Shown here: positions 17,243 to 26,245 of the stretch, one piece after another | Layout of the letters: every line of letters begins with the position of its first letter | How positions within the stretch are numbered: the first letter of the stretch is position 1 | Assembly (NCBI RefSeq): GCF_001421885.1 | Contig: NZ_LMLH01000032.1 | Location: forward strand, 66,391-130,390 | DNA length: 64,000 nt | DNA from: Pseudomonas sp. Leaf48 | GTDB lineage: Bacteria > Pseudomonadota > Gammaproteobacteria > Pseudomonadales > Pseudomonadaceae | Direction of reading: 5' to 3' | Made by a program: the position numbers and the translations under genes | Notes under the pieces: model-generated | What the model saw: the letters and a program-made list of their open reading frames with translations, nothing else | What the model was told of the DNA's origin: nothing | Databases searched by the model: none

Positions 17243-19703
17243 GGGCAAAGGTCCTCAGCAAGTCCGCCGGTTGCGTGCGGTACAAGCTGTACAGCGGCCA
17301 CGCCGAAGCCAGCAGCGTCGCCATTATCGCCAGCCCCATCAACTGCAACAATTGCACCGGGTACACCCGCAACGGCAGGCGCCAGCCAAAAGCCTGCACG
17401 TTGATCACCGTATCCAGGCACCAGGCCAGGACGATGCCCAACGGCAATGCCAGGACCAGGGTCAGCAGCGCCAGCAACCAGGTTTGCCCCAGATTGAGCA
17501 GCATCAGTTGCCGACGCGTCACGCCCAGCGCCCAAAGTGGCGCCAGTTGCCCGAGACGGCTCTGGCTTTGGGTCAGCAGACTGATGAACAATGCTACCCC
17601 GGCCACGCACAGGGTCAGACTGTTGAGTGCAGCGGTAGCGGCGAAGGTGCGCTCGAAAACCTGGCTGGACCAGTCCTTGAGCCGCGCCTGATCGACAATG
17701 CGGCTGTCGTCCAGGTTGAAGCGCGCCTGCAGCGCGGTGACGAACACCGGGATCGCCGCCGGCTCGATACGCAGGTTGAAACGCTTGGGAGCAAGCTGCG
17801 GCCAGTGGCGCAGCAGGTGGTTGGCATTGACCAGGATGTGCCCCCCGGGATTGCCGTAATCGGCGTAGATGCCGACGATCCGTGGTGACCAGGATCCGTT
17901 TGGCGTCGGCAGCGTCAAGTGGTCGCCCAGATGCAGGCGCAGCCGCCGCGCCAGCTGTTCACTGAGCATCAGCGTATCGTCGCCGGCCAGATGATCCCAA
18001 GGCCGCTCGTCGAGGGTCTCCAACAGCGGCCAGTGCTGGCGATAGGTCGGGTGGTCGATCACGCCGAACACCTCTGCGGGCCAACCCTGCAACTGGATCG
18101 ACACCTGCCAGTTGGGCAGCACCGCGGTCAGATGCGGCTGCTGTATGAGCCAGCTGTGCAGCTCCCGGGCCTGTGCCGGGTCCTGAGGGTTGAGGTACAG
18201 CTCGGCGGTCAGCCGCTGTTCGAGCCAGTCGCTGAAGGTCTGGCGAAAACCGCCGGTCATGCTGCCGGCGCCGATGTTCGCCGCCAATGCCAGCAGCAGC
18301 GCCATCAAGGCCAGGCTCAGGCTTGGCAATTGCTGACGACAATCGGCGAGAAACCATTGCCCGAGCACCGAGCGACTGCGCTGCAACCCAAGGTTGAGCA
18401 CGCTACTGAGCAGCACCGGCAATGCCAGCGCGGCCCCGATCAACAGTGCAGCCATCAACACGAAGCCGCTGACCAGGCTGTCGCCAAAAAACAGCGCCAG
18501 CACCGCGATCACTCCGGCCAGGCACGCCGCCCAGGCCTGGCGTCGCAACCACCGCGCATGAGCCTGATGCCACGCTTGCGGGGCGGCCAGGGCCAACAAG
18601 GGCAAACGCGCGGCGCGCAGCAGACTGCCCGCCCCGGCCAGCAAGGCACCCAACAGGCTCAGACCGATGCCGCTTAACCACCACAGAGGGCTCAGGTTCA
18701 ACTGCCCCGCCACTTCGGCGCCGTACAACCCACGCAAACTGGCAGCGACGTCCGGCAACAGCATACCGGCCAGCAGGTAGCCGCTGACGACCCCGGCCAC
18801 ACCGCCGATCAGGGCCAGCGCGCCGAGCTCGACAGCGAGGCAGGTGATCAACATCCGCGCGCTGACGCCGCAGGCGCGCAAGGTCCGCAGCAGGCCCCGG
18901 CGTTGCTCCAGCGCCAGGCCGATCGCGGCATGCACGATGAACAGCCCGACCACGAACGACAGCACCCCCAGGGCATCGAGGTTGAGGTGGAAGCTTTCGG
19001 TCAGGCGCGCCAGATTGTTTTCTTCGCCGCCGGACCTGAACTGCAGTTGGCCTTTGAACGGTTCGGGCAGTGGCGCGTTGAAGTCCTTTGGCAGCAGCAG
19101 GCGCGACAGCTGGCCCGGCAACTCCAGCACCTGTTGGGCGAAACCAATGTCCATCAGCAGCAGGCCGGGGGCCATTTCAGCTTGGACCTGCAGGGGGGGC
19201 AATGCCTGGCCATTGGCAGCGACCGGGCGCTCGCCCTCATGCATGGCCAACGCCTGCAGGGTCTGCGGCGCAATCCAGGTGCGTCCCGGCGCACTGAAGA
19301 AACCAACGACTTGCTCGATGGCCAGAGCCTGTCCTGCCACCGCCGCCCCGCTCGGCAGCGACACCGGCTCGATGCCCATCAGCTGCAAACGCTGCTCCTC
19401 ATGGCCCTTGAGCGTGACCCGGCCTTGCAGCAGTGGTGACACCGGCCACCCTGCGCGGCGCAGATCGACGAACAGTTGCTGGGAAAAGGTCCCGCCCCCC
19501 GGCGCGCTGAGGCTGGCCTGGGGTTCACCGCCGATCAACTGGCTGGCCCGGGCATAGCTGTCGCGCGCCTGGCTGTTGAGCGCCTGCACACCCGCCAGCA
19601 GACTGGTCGCCAGCCACAAACCGGTCAGCACGCTGAAAAACTGCACCGGATGCCGCCGCCAATGACTGAGCAGCGCCTGCAGGGTAACGCCGAAGATGCG
19701 CAT
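17232..19703 (-). CDS. FtsX/LolE-type ABC transporter permease
   Basis: 823 residues from ATG 19703, one base after the ATPase stop. The first transmembrane helix (FFSVLTGLWLATSLLAG) is followed by a large periplasmic domain. A block of three helices (about residues 250 to 380) and further helices at 420-500 and at the C-terminus (LLQLMGLAIMATLLASAWPLY) complete a 10-helix FtsX double unit. Transporters of this type extract or move lipoproteins or hydrophobic compounds rather than importing solutes. With the ATPase and the lipocalin lipoprotein it forms a three-gene operon. Confidence 0.88.
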   Translation of the reverse strand: MRIFGVTLQALLSHWRRHPVQFFSVLTGLWLATSLLAGVQALNSQARDSYARASQLIGGEPQASLSAPGGGTFSQQLFVDLRRAGWPVSPLLQGRVTLKGHEEQRLQLMGIEPVSLPSGAAVAGQALAIEQVVGFFSAPGRTWIAPQTLQALAMHEGERPVAANGQALPPLQVQAEMAPGLLLMDIGFAQQVLELPGQLSRLLLPKDFNAPLPEPFKGQLQFRSGGEENNLARLTESFHLNLDALGVLSFVVGLFIVHAAIGLALEQRRGLLRTLRACGVSARMLITCLAVELGALALIGGVAGVVSGYLLAGMLLPDVAASLRGLYGAEVAGQLNLSPLWWLSGIGLSLLGALLAGAGSLLRAARLPLLALAAPQAWHQAHARWLRRQAWAACLAGVIAVLALFFGDSLVSGFVLMAALLIGAALALPVLLSSVLNLGLQRSRSVLGQWFLADCRQQLPSLSLALMALLLALAANIGAGSMTGGFRQTFSDWLEQRLTAELYLNPQDPAQARELHSWLIQQPHLTAVLPNWQVSIQLQGWPAEVFGVIDHPTYRQHWPLLETLDERPWDHLAGDDTLMLSEQLARRLRLHLGDHLTLPTPNGSWSPRIVGIYADYGNPGGHILVNANHLLRHWPQLAPKRFNLRIEPAAIPVFVTALQARFNLDDSRIVDQARLKDWSSQVFERTFAATAALNSLTLCVAGVALFISLLTQSQSRLGQLAPLWALGVTRRQLMLLNLGQTWLLALLTLVLALPLGIVLAWCLDTVINVQAFGWRLPLRVYPVQLLQLMGLAIMATLLASAWPLYSLYRTQPADLLRTFAHED

Positions 19704-19704
19704 A

Positions 19705-20373
19705 TCAGTGTTCAGCCACAGCGGCCAGGCGACCACCGTGCAGCACCACCTTTTCCGCCAGGCGCGCCGCTACAGCGGGACTGTGGGTGACCATCAGCAG
19801 GGTCGTGGGACTGTCGTCGAGCAGCTCCAGCAGCAACGTCAACACCTCGGCACTGGTGGCTTCATCAAGGCTGCCGGTGGGTTCGTCGGCCAGCAACAGT
19901 TCAGGTTGCGAGGCCAGGGCGCGGCCCAGCGCTACCCGTTGCTGTTGACCGCCTGAGAGTTGTTCCGGGTAACGCTGCAGCAAGTCGCCCAGACCCAGGC
20001 GGTGTACCAGATGCGCTTGCCAGCGTGGGTTGTGGCGCCCCGCCAGACGCGCCTGAATTGCCAGATTGTCTTCGACGCGCAAGCTGCCGATCAGGTTGAA
20101 TTGCTGGAACACCAGGCCGATCTGGCTGCGCCGCCAGTTCGCCAGTTGCCCTTCATTCATCTGTTCCAGCCGGTATTCGCCACTGCGAATGCTGCCGGAG
20201 TCGACCTGGTCGAGCCCGGCGATCAGGTGCAGCAAGGTGCTTTTGCCGCTGCCCGACTCACCCATCAGCGCCAGACTGTTGCCGGGCCTGAGCGTCAGGT
20301 CGACGCCTTGCAGCACCGGCAACGGCCCCTGGGCTGTGGCGTAGCTTTTGAAAACACCGCGGACTTCTAGCAT
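19705..20373 (-). CDS. ABC transporter ATPase, LolD/MacB type
   Basis: 222 residues. Walker A GESGSGKST, Q-loop FQQFNLIGSL, signature LSGGQQQRVALGRAL, Walker B ELLLADEPTG and the switch His in VTHSP are all intact. The size and the FNLIGSL loop are those of LolD/MacB ATPases that pair with FtsX-type permeases. It is the first gene of the operon. The promoter should lie in 20374-20500. Confidence 0.9.
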   Translation of the reverse strand: MLEVRGVFKSYATAQGPLPVLQGVDLTLRPGNSLALMGESGSGKSTLLHLIAGLDQVDSGSIRSGEYRLEQMNEGQLANWRRSQIGLVFQQFNLIGSLRVEDNLAIQARLAGRHNPRWQAHLVHRLGLGDLLQRYPEQLSGGQQQRVALGRALASQPELLLADEPTGSLDEATSAEVLTLLLELLDDSPTTLLMVTHSPAVAARLAEKVVLHGGRLAAVAEH

Positions 20374-20512
20374 GGGATGACCCGTTCAATAAGCCTGGGC
20401 CAAGGATAGCGGCCCTGAATGGTTTTTGTCCGGTGACGCTTTTGCCAGCCCCTGACGACGGCGGCCCTGGCGATGAACGATGCGGTGCTGACCGTTGGGC
20501 ACCCTATCCCCT

Positions 20513-21205
20513 GTGGGAGCTGGCTTGCCAGCGATGGCGGTCTGTCAGTCAGCAGTGATGTCGAATGTGCCGGCCTCATCGCGAGCAAGCCCGCTCCCAC
20601 AGTAAATCTGCAGCAGACACAAAATCTGCGTACGACCACAAACACTGTGGGACCTGGCTTGCCTGCGATGGCGGCCTGTCAGTCACCAGTGATGTCGAAT
20701 GTGCCGGCCTCATCGCGAGCAAGCCCGCTCCCACAGTAAATCTGCAGCGGACACAAAATCTGCGTACAACTACAAACCCTGTGGGAGCTGGCTTGCCTGC
20801 GATGGCGGCCTGTCAGTCAGCAGTGATGTCGAATGTGCCGGCCTCATCGCGAGCAAGCCCGCTCCCACAGTAAATCTGCAGCGGACACAAAATCTGCGTA
20901 CGACCACAAACACTGTGGGAGCTGGCCTGCCAGCGATGGCGGCCTGTCAGTCACCAGTGTTGTCGAATGTGCCGGCCTCATCGCGAGCAAGCCCGCTCCC
21001 ACAGTAAATCTGGAGCGGACACAAAATCTGCGTAGGACCACAAACCCCAGTGGGAGCTGGCCTGCCAGCGATGGCGGCCTGTCAGTCACCAGTGATGTCG
21101 AATGTGCCGGCCTCATCGCGGGCAAGCCCGCTCCCACAGTAAATCTGGAGCGGACACAAAATCTGCGTACGACCACAAACCCTGTGGGAGCTGGCTTGCC
21201 TGCGA
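20513..21205. repeat. Tandem REPIN array, five 134-bp units plus a stub
   Basis: GTGGGA(G/C)CTGGC units start at 20513, 20647, 20781, 20915, 21050 and 21184: period 134, once 135. Each unit has a forward REP, a second REP in reverse (AGCAAGCCCGCTCCCACAG) and a 50-nt linker ending near CACAAAATCTGCGTA. Units differ at only a few bases. The reading frames that cross the array repeat the same peptide and are artefacts. The last unit is cut after 22 nt, where a cbrC fragment begins. Confidence 0.93.
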
Positions 21206-21589
21206 TGCATTGCCGATGGGAGCGCTCACCAACGGCTCGGCGCAACCTTTATCGATGAAGACAGCATTGGTCTGGACGCTGAAGAAGAACTTGATCAAGC
21301 GCTGATCGCCGAGTTGAGCCAGCGCACACCCGGTTTTAATGGCTGGCAGCAGGAGCGATGGTTTACCCATTGCAATGACGCAGCCGAGTTCATCGGCAAG
21401 GCAGGCCATGCCGAACTGCTTGCACTAGGGGCAGAAGCAATGACTGCCGTACAGGACGCGACGGGGCTGGAGGATGGGCCTCAATGGCTCAGATTCTTCA
21501 GTGCACTGGACAAGGACCACGGCCCTACCGCCTACCTCTTCAGATGCCGCCATTGCTCAGCATTGGGTGCCTATCAAGACAACCATTGA
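21206..21589 (+). pseudogene. CbrC-family gene, 5-prime truncated at the REP array
   Basis: From 21206 the frame reads CIADGSAHQRLGATFID, a known internal segment of CbrC/UPF0167 proteins, and continues to a normal C-terminus (FRCRHCSALGAYQDNH). The first half, including the upstream Cys pairs, is missing, and the frame enters directly from the sixth REP stub. An ATG at 21314 would give only 91 residues. Treated as a remnant. Confidence 0.75.
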
Positions 21590-22519
21590 ACGAAAAACCA
21601 AGCGCATTGAGTCCGATCCCACCGCTATAGCAAGGACTACATTCATTTGCCGCAGTGATCCTACGGAATAAAGTCTGTCGGATTGTGCTCAGCAATTTCA
21701 GGGACTAGTCAGCGGGCTAATCAGAAATAAAGTCTGTCGGGGACATGCCAAGCTATTGGTTAAAAATAGTTTTCCAATGCTCCGACACTTAGGTTGTGCA
21801 CATCAACCCTGTGCAAGTTGCTCAGCCGAGCAGCCGAGAATTGGGCCTGGGAGGACGCGAAACAAAACACGTCCCCGGCTCTGGTTTCGCTGATGAGCCT
21901 ACCTTCAGGCTGCCACGCTGAGAGTCCGGGGCCGTAATACAGCCAACAGAACAACACACGATGACCACTACACAGATTCCCGGCGCGCCGAAAATCAGAA
22001 AGCCCCAAAATAGTGGTTACGCAGCCATGTTCGGTTAATATTTTCTGAGTGTTCGGCGCGTATTTTAAGAAAATCTTGGCTCGGTTAAAAAAATCTAGCC
22101 AACGACAGGGGAAAAAATGGGAAATCTAGTGGGTTACGCCCATTTGATCAATGCGATGGGGCTGAAGGCTTGGGTGAAGCCATGTCCATCTCAGTCCCGC
22201 CATCTCCACTAGCTATTAGGCGGCCCAACCTTTCAAGCTCCTCAGCTTTGAAAAGGCCCAAAGCGTGCGGTCGTTCACCCACGTGGCCATCACTGGAATA
22301 CCTCAAGTCTATGCATTTCTGCTCGCAGCCGGAGATTTCGCTTCGTTGCTCGCAGACTTCGCGGCCAATCGGGAAAGCACCAAGGGAAGCCTGGCTGCCG
22401 TCCCGATAGACCATCCGATCTTTCTGGGCGTCGAAGCGTAGCTGCTGTTCAAGTCCCGCCGACCGCTGGCCCCTGCCCATGTTTTGGAATGACCAGGAGG
22501 CGCAACGCGGCTGACGAGT
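21590..22519. other. 930 bp without a confident gene
   Basis: AATAAAGTCTGTCGG occurs twice, at about 21668 and 21725. A minus-strand frame at 21760-22008 (82 codons) has no recognisable features. Around 22220-22441 a plus-strand frame without a start codon (FTHVAITGIPQVYAFLLAAG) has Pseudomonas-like codon use, so a decayed gene is possible. Confidence 0.6.
22148..22480 (-). CDS. Doubtful hypothetical protein
   Basis: 110 codons, opening MGRGQRSAGLEQQLRFDAQK. No signal peptide, helix pattern or family motif is evident. The opposite strand has an equally plausible open stretch in the same place, so at most one of them is real. It is listed only because it fills part of a long gap. Confidence 0.25.
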   Translation of the reverse strand: MGRGQRSAGLEQQLRFDAQKDRMVYRDGSQASLGAFPIGREVCEQRSEISGCEQKCIDLRYSSDGHVGERPHALGLFKAEELERLGRLIASGDGGTEMDMASPKPSAPSH

Positions 22520-23755
22520 TCATACCGTCGTTTGCACGACCGCTGCCTCCCGGCCCTTGAACGCCAGGGAAAAACAGAAAAAGATCGCCAGCGCAAAGCC
22601 CGCAGGGAACAGCCAGATGCTCTTCCAGTCATGACTGCCGGTTGTGGCGGCATAGTAGTCGGTGACCTGCCCCGCAACCCAGAAACCGATCAGCATGCCC
22701 AGGCCGTAGGTCGCCAGGGTAATCAAACCCTGGGCCGAACTTCTGAAACGTTCCGAGGCCTTGGCGTCGGTGTAGATCTGCCCGGACACGAAGAAGAAGT
22801 CGTAGCAGATGCCGTGCAAGGCGATACCGGTGAACAGCATGAATGCCTGGTCGCCGTTATTACCGTACGCGAACAACAGGTAGCGCAAAGCCCACGCCAG
22901 CATCCCCACCAACAGCGCAATCTTGATCCCGAAGCGGTGAATGAACAGCGGCAGGAGCAGCATGAACAGCACTTCGGAAACCTGCCCGATGGCCATTTTC
23001 GCCGTGGGGTTGGTGACGCCGATTTCCGCCAGGAACGGGTTGGCATTCTGGTAATAAAACGCCAGCGGAATGCAGATCAGGATGGAGGCGATGAAGAACA
23101 CCAGGTAACTGCGATCCTTGAGCAGCCCCAGGGCGTCCAGCCCGAGCATCTGCTTGAGGCCGCCACTGCCGGCTTCGCCTTTGAGCGGCGCGGTGCGCGG
23201 CAAGGTGAAGCTGTAGAGCCCCAGCATCAGCGATGCAATTGCCGACATCAGGAAGGTGTTGCGCAATCCGCCTGAGGAAATCACGGCTGGCGAGTCCCAG
23301 GCAAAGACGAAACTGATCACCACGCCAGCCACGATCCAGCCGATGGTGCCCCATACGCGGATGCGGGAAAACTCCAGCGCCGGGTCGCTCATCTGGCGAA
23401 ACGCGACAGAATTGACCAGGGCCAGGGTCGGCATGTAGACCATCATGTAGGCCAGCACAAACGGATAGAACGTGCTGAAGTCCGGCGCTCGATACAGTTG
23501 ATACAGCAACACCGCGCCGACCAGATGCAACACCGCCAGAATGCGCTCGGCATTGAAGAAACGGTCGGCGATCAGACCGATCACAAACGGCGCGATGATC
23601 GCGCCCCATGACTGGGTCGAGAACGCCATGCCGATCTGCCCGCCACTGGCGCCCAGGTTACTGGCAAGGAATGTACCGAGGGTAACGAACCAGCCACCCC
23701 AGATGAAGAACTGCAGGAACATCATTGCGCTAAGCCGCGCGGTCATCGTGGTCAT
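22520..23755 (-). CDS. MFS nucleoside/sugar:H+ symporter (NupG/XapB-like)
   Basis: 411 residues from ATG 23755 (GTG 23764 is possible). It has twelve hydrophobic segments. The opening LSAMMFLQFFIWGGWFVTLGTF and FSTQSWGAIIAPFVIGLIADR match the nucleoside:H+ symporter branch of the major facilitator superfamily. It lies downstream of a sugar-phosphate isomerase-like gene and a Gfo/Idh dehydrogenase, divergent from a lacI-type gene. The true substrate is thus probably a polyol, a sugar or a sugar derivative, imported for the two enzymes. Confidence 0.85.
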   Translation of the reverse strand: MTTMTARLSAMMFLQFFIWGGWFVTLGTFLASNLGASGGQIGMAFSTQSWGAIIAPFVIGLIADRFFNAERILAVLHLVGAVLLYQLYRAPDFSTFYPFVLAYMMVYMPTLALVNSVAFRQMSDPALEFSRIRVWGTIGWIVAGVVISFVFAWDSPAVISSGGLRNTFLMSAIASLMLGLYSFTLPRTAPLKGEAGSGGLKQMLGLDALGLLKDRSYLVFFIASILICIPLAFYYQNANPFLAEIGVTNPTAKMAIGQVSEVLFMLLLPLFIHRFGIKIALLVGMLAWALRYLLFAYGNNGDQAFMLFTGIALHGICYDFFFVSGQIYTDAKASERFRSSAQGLITLATYGLGMLIGFWVAGQVTDYYAATTGSHDWKSIWLFPAGFALAIFFCFSLAFKGREAAVVQTTV

Positions 23756-23797
23756 AACTGTCACCGTCTTATTGTTTTTTTTGTACGAGAAAAGTGT

Positions 23798-24874
23798 TCA
23801 GGCGTCAGGCAGCCCCAACAGCCGTCGATTGAAGCGCTCGTCGGACGACACGCTGGCGAAATCGTCGAACGCCTTAAGTGTCTTGCTGATCATGTGCCGC
23901 TCGATGAACGCCGCCCCTTCTGCGGCCCCCTGCGCGGAGTCCTTCAGGCAACATTCCCACTCCAGCACCGCCCATCCGGCGAAGTCGTATTGGGTCAGTT
24001 TGCTGAAGATCGACTTGAAGTCGATCTGGCCATCGCCCAATGAGCGGAAACGCCCCGGCCGCTCTACCCAACCCTGATAACCGCCATAGACCCCGGAGCG
24101 GGCATCGGGGCGGAACTCAGCGTCCTTGACGTGGAACATGCGGATGCGATCGTGGTAGCGATCGATGAAACCCAGGTAGTCCATTTGCTGCAGCAGCAGA
24201 TGGCTCGGGTCATACAGAATCGCCGCGCGGGGATGGTGATCGACCGCCTCCAGGAAGCGTTCGAATGAGGCACCGTCGTGCAAGTCTTCGCCGGGATGGA
24301 TCTCGTAGCACAGGTCGACGCCGGCTTCTTCGAAACAGTCGAGAATCGGCAGCCAGCGCTTGGCCAATTCGGCAAAACCTTGCTCTACCAACCCGCTCGG
24401 CCGCTGCGGCCAAGGGTAGATGTACGGCCAGAGCAACGCGCCCGAAAAAGTTGCGTGGGCTTTCAAACCCAGACGCTTGCTGGCACGCGCGGCCAGCTTC
24501 AACTGATCGATGGCCCATTCGGTACGTGCCTGGGGCTGGCCGCGCAGATCCGCTGGTGCAAAGTCATCGAACAGCGTGTCGAACGCCGGATGCACCGCCA
24601 CCAGTTGGCCTTGCAAATGCGTCGACAGTTCACTGATTTCGACACCGGCCTGGGCGCAGACGGCTTTCAATTCGTCGCAATAGCTTTGGCTTTCGGCAGC
24701 GCGCGCAAGGTCGATGAACTGCGTGCCCAGGGTGGGCAATTGAATGGCTTGGTAGCCCTGGGACGCTGCCCATTGGGCAATGTTGGCCAGGGTATCGAAG
24801 GGTGCTTCGGCGGACATGAACTGCGCGAGGAAAATCCCCGGGCCGCGCATGCCGGCTGGAGTAGCGTCGGTCAT
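23798..24874 (-). CDS. Sugar phosphate isomerase/epimerase-like TIM barrel
   Basis: 358 residues from ATG 24874, preceded by GGAG; an ATG at 24892 overlaps the upstream stop as ATGA and is an alternative. Xylose-isomerase-like TIM barrel: LKAHATFSG, CYEIHPGEDLHD (Glu metal ligand), LYDPSHLLLQQMDY (Asp and His ligands), FHVKDAEF and WAVLEWECC. The family isomerises or epimerises keto- and inositol-type sugars with a divalent metal. It is operonic with the Gfo/Idh gene. Confidence 0.86.
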   Translation of the reverse strand: MTDATPAGMRGPGIFLAQFMSAEAPFDTLANIAQWAASQGYQAIQLPTLGTQFIDLARAAESQSYCDELKAVCAQAGVEISELSTHLQGQLVAVHPAFDTLFDDFAPADLRGQPQARTEWAIDQLKLAARASKRLGLKAHATFSGALLWPYIYPWPQRPSGLVEQGFAELAKRWLPILDCFEEAGVDLCYEIHPGEDLHDGASFERFLEAVDHHPRAAILYDPSHLLLQQMDYLGFIDRYHDRIRMFHVKDAEFRPDARSGVYGGYQGWVERPGRFRSLGDGQIDFKSIFSKLTQYDFAGWAVLEWECCLKDSAQGAAEGAAFIERHMISKTLKAFDDFASVSSDERFNRRLLGLPDA

Positions 24875-24888
24875 GGAAGTCTCCAGTG

Positions 24889-26055
24889 TCATGGGGTGCA
24901 GACCAGTTCGGTCCACTTGGCGTCGCCACGATGGTTGGCGATGACGGTTTCGATGAACGCCATGCCGCGCAGGCCGACGTCGATCCCGGGCACGCCGGGG
25001 GCGTCGTGCCCCTCGACCTCGCCACGGATGGCACGGGCAAAATCGCCGTAGAGGTTGGCCATGGCCTCCAGATAACCTTCGGGATGTCCGGCAGGCAGGC
25101 GCATCCGTTGGCTGGCGGCCTCGCACAACCAAGGCTGGCCGACGCCGGAACGCAAGATGCGCAGGGGTTGATCGAGGGCGCGATGGATCAGGCTCGCGGG
25201 TTGCTCCTGACGCCACTCCAGCCCGCCCTTGTCGCCGTAGACGCGGATCTTCAGCGGGTTCTCTTCGCCGGCGCAGACCTGGCTGGCGATCAACACGCCG
25301 CTGGCGCCGTCAGCCATCTTGAACAGCATCGAGGCGTCATCGTCGAGCTGCCGGCCGGCGATGTGCACGCCCAACATCGCGCACAATTGCTGGATCGGTT
25401 GATCGGCGACAAATTCCGCCAGGGAAAAGGCATGGGTGCCGATATCGCCAATGCAACCGCCCAAACCGGACTGTTCGGGGCGATCGCGCCATTCGGCCTG
25501 CTTATTGCCCTGCCCGGCCACGTCCTGGCTGAGCCAGCCCTGGGGATACTCGACAATCACTTTGCGCACCGCGCCGATCACGCCGCTGCGGACCATCTCT
25601 CGCGCCTGCCAGACCATCGGGTAGCCCAGGTAAGTGTGGGCCAGGCCATACAGACGGTTACTGCGCTCCACCACCTCCTTGAGCGCCAGCAATTGGGCCA
25701 GGTTCAGCGCTGCGGGTTTTTCACTGAACACATGAAAACCCGCACTCAGTGCCTGGCTGGCGACCGGTGCATGCAAGTGATTAGGCGTGACGATCACCAG
25801 CAATTCCATGCGTTGCCCGGCGGGCAACGCACGCTCAGCCTCGAGCATCTGCTGCCAGTCGCCATAGCAACGCGAGGCCGGTAAACCCAACGCTGCGCCG
25901 GTGTTCTGATTGTTCTGTGCATCGCGACTGAACGCGCCGCACACCAGTTCGAAACGGCCATCGAGCCCGGCGGCCTGACGGTGGGCCTGAGCGATGAAAG
26001 CGCCCTCGCCGCCCCCGACAAATCCCATTCTTATTTTTGGCACTGTAGCGTTCAT
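24889..26055 (-). CDS. Gfo/Idh/MocA-family NAD(P)-dependent sugar dehydrogenase
   Basis: 388 residues. The Rossmann start is MGFVGGGEGAF. EKPAALNLAQL carries the family Lys, and the C-terminal half has the expected substrate domain, with GGCIGDIGTHAFSLAEF holding the catalytic Asp and His. Such enzymes oxidise hydroxyls of sugars and inositols. First gene of the operon, facing the lacI-type gene across 190 nt that contain a perfect operator palindrome. Pathway inference: dehydrogenase, isomerase and importer of one carbohydrate. Confidence 0.88.
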   Translation of the reverse strand: MNATVPKIRMGFVGGGEGAFIAQAHRQAAGLDGRFELVCGAFSRDAQNNQNTGAALGLPASRCYGDWQQMLEAERALPAGQRMELLVIVTPNHLHAPVASQALSAGFHVFSEKPAALNLAQLLALKEVVERSNRLYGLAHTYLGYPMVWQAREMVRSGVIGAVRKVIVEYPQGWLSQDVAGQGNKQAEWRDRPEQSGLGGCIGDIGTHAFSLAEFVADQPIQQLCAMLGVHIAGRQLDDDASMLFKMADGASGVLIASQVCAGEENPLKIRVYGDKGGLEWRQEQPASLIHRALDQPLRILRSGVGQPWLCEAASQRMRLPAGHPEGYLEAMANLYGDFARAIRGEVEGHDAPGVPGIDVGLRGMAFIETVIANHRGDAKWTELVCTP

Positions 26056-26105
26056 CGCAATTTTCTCTGTTTGAAGCGAGCTTTTCAGACTTGAATCCCG
26101 GCCAT

Positions 26106-26123
26106 GATGTAACCGGTTACATC
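26106..26123. promoter_or_regulatory. LacI-family operator
   Basis: GATGTAACCGGTTACATC is a perfect 18-bp palindrome with the central CG typical of LacI/GalR operators. It lies in the divergent intergenic region, 51 nt before the dehydrogenase start and 123 nt before the regulator. Confidence 0.85.
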
Positions 26124-26245
26124 GTGGCGGAAATTTAGGCTCAGTTCAGGCACCTGTCAAACCCCGGATTGACTCGATGAACATTTCAGCGAAGGGCTAA
26201 CCTGCGTTAAGCTCGCCGGTCGCACGGTTCGATAACGAGGTGATT

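Noticed and set aside
20513..21205. Regularly spaced repeats suggesting a CRISPR array
   Set aside because: Period is 134 bp, the spacers are nearly identical to each other and each unit is a REP pair. No cas genes are nearby.
20565..21258. Several overlapping reading frames with repeated peptide MCRPHREQARSHSKSAADTK-like
   Set aside because: They are translations of the tandem REPIN units. Identical peptides in adjacent frames follow from the 134-bp repeat and not from coding.
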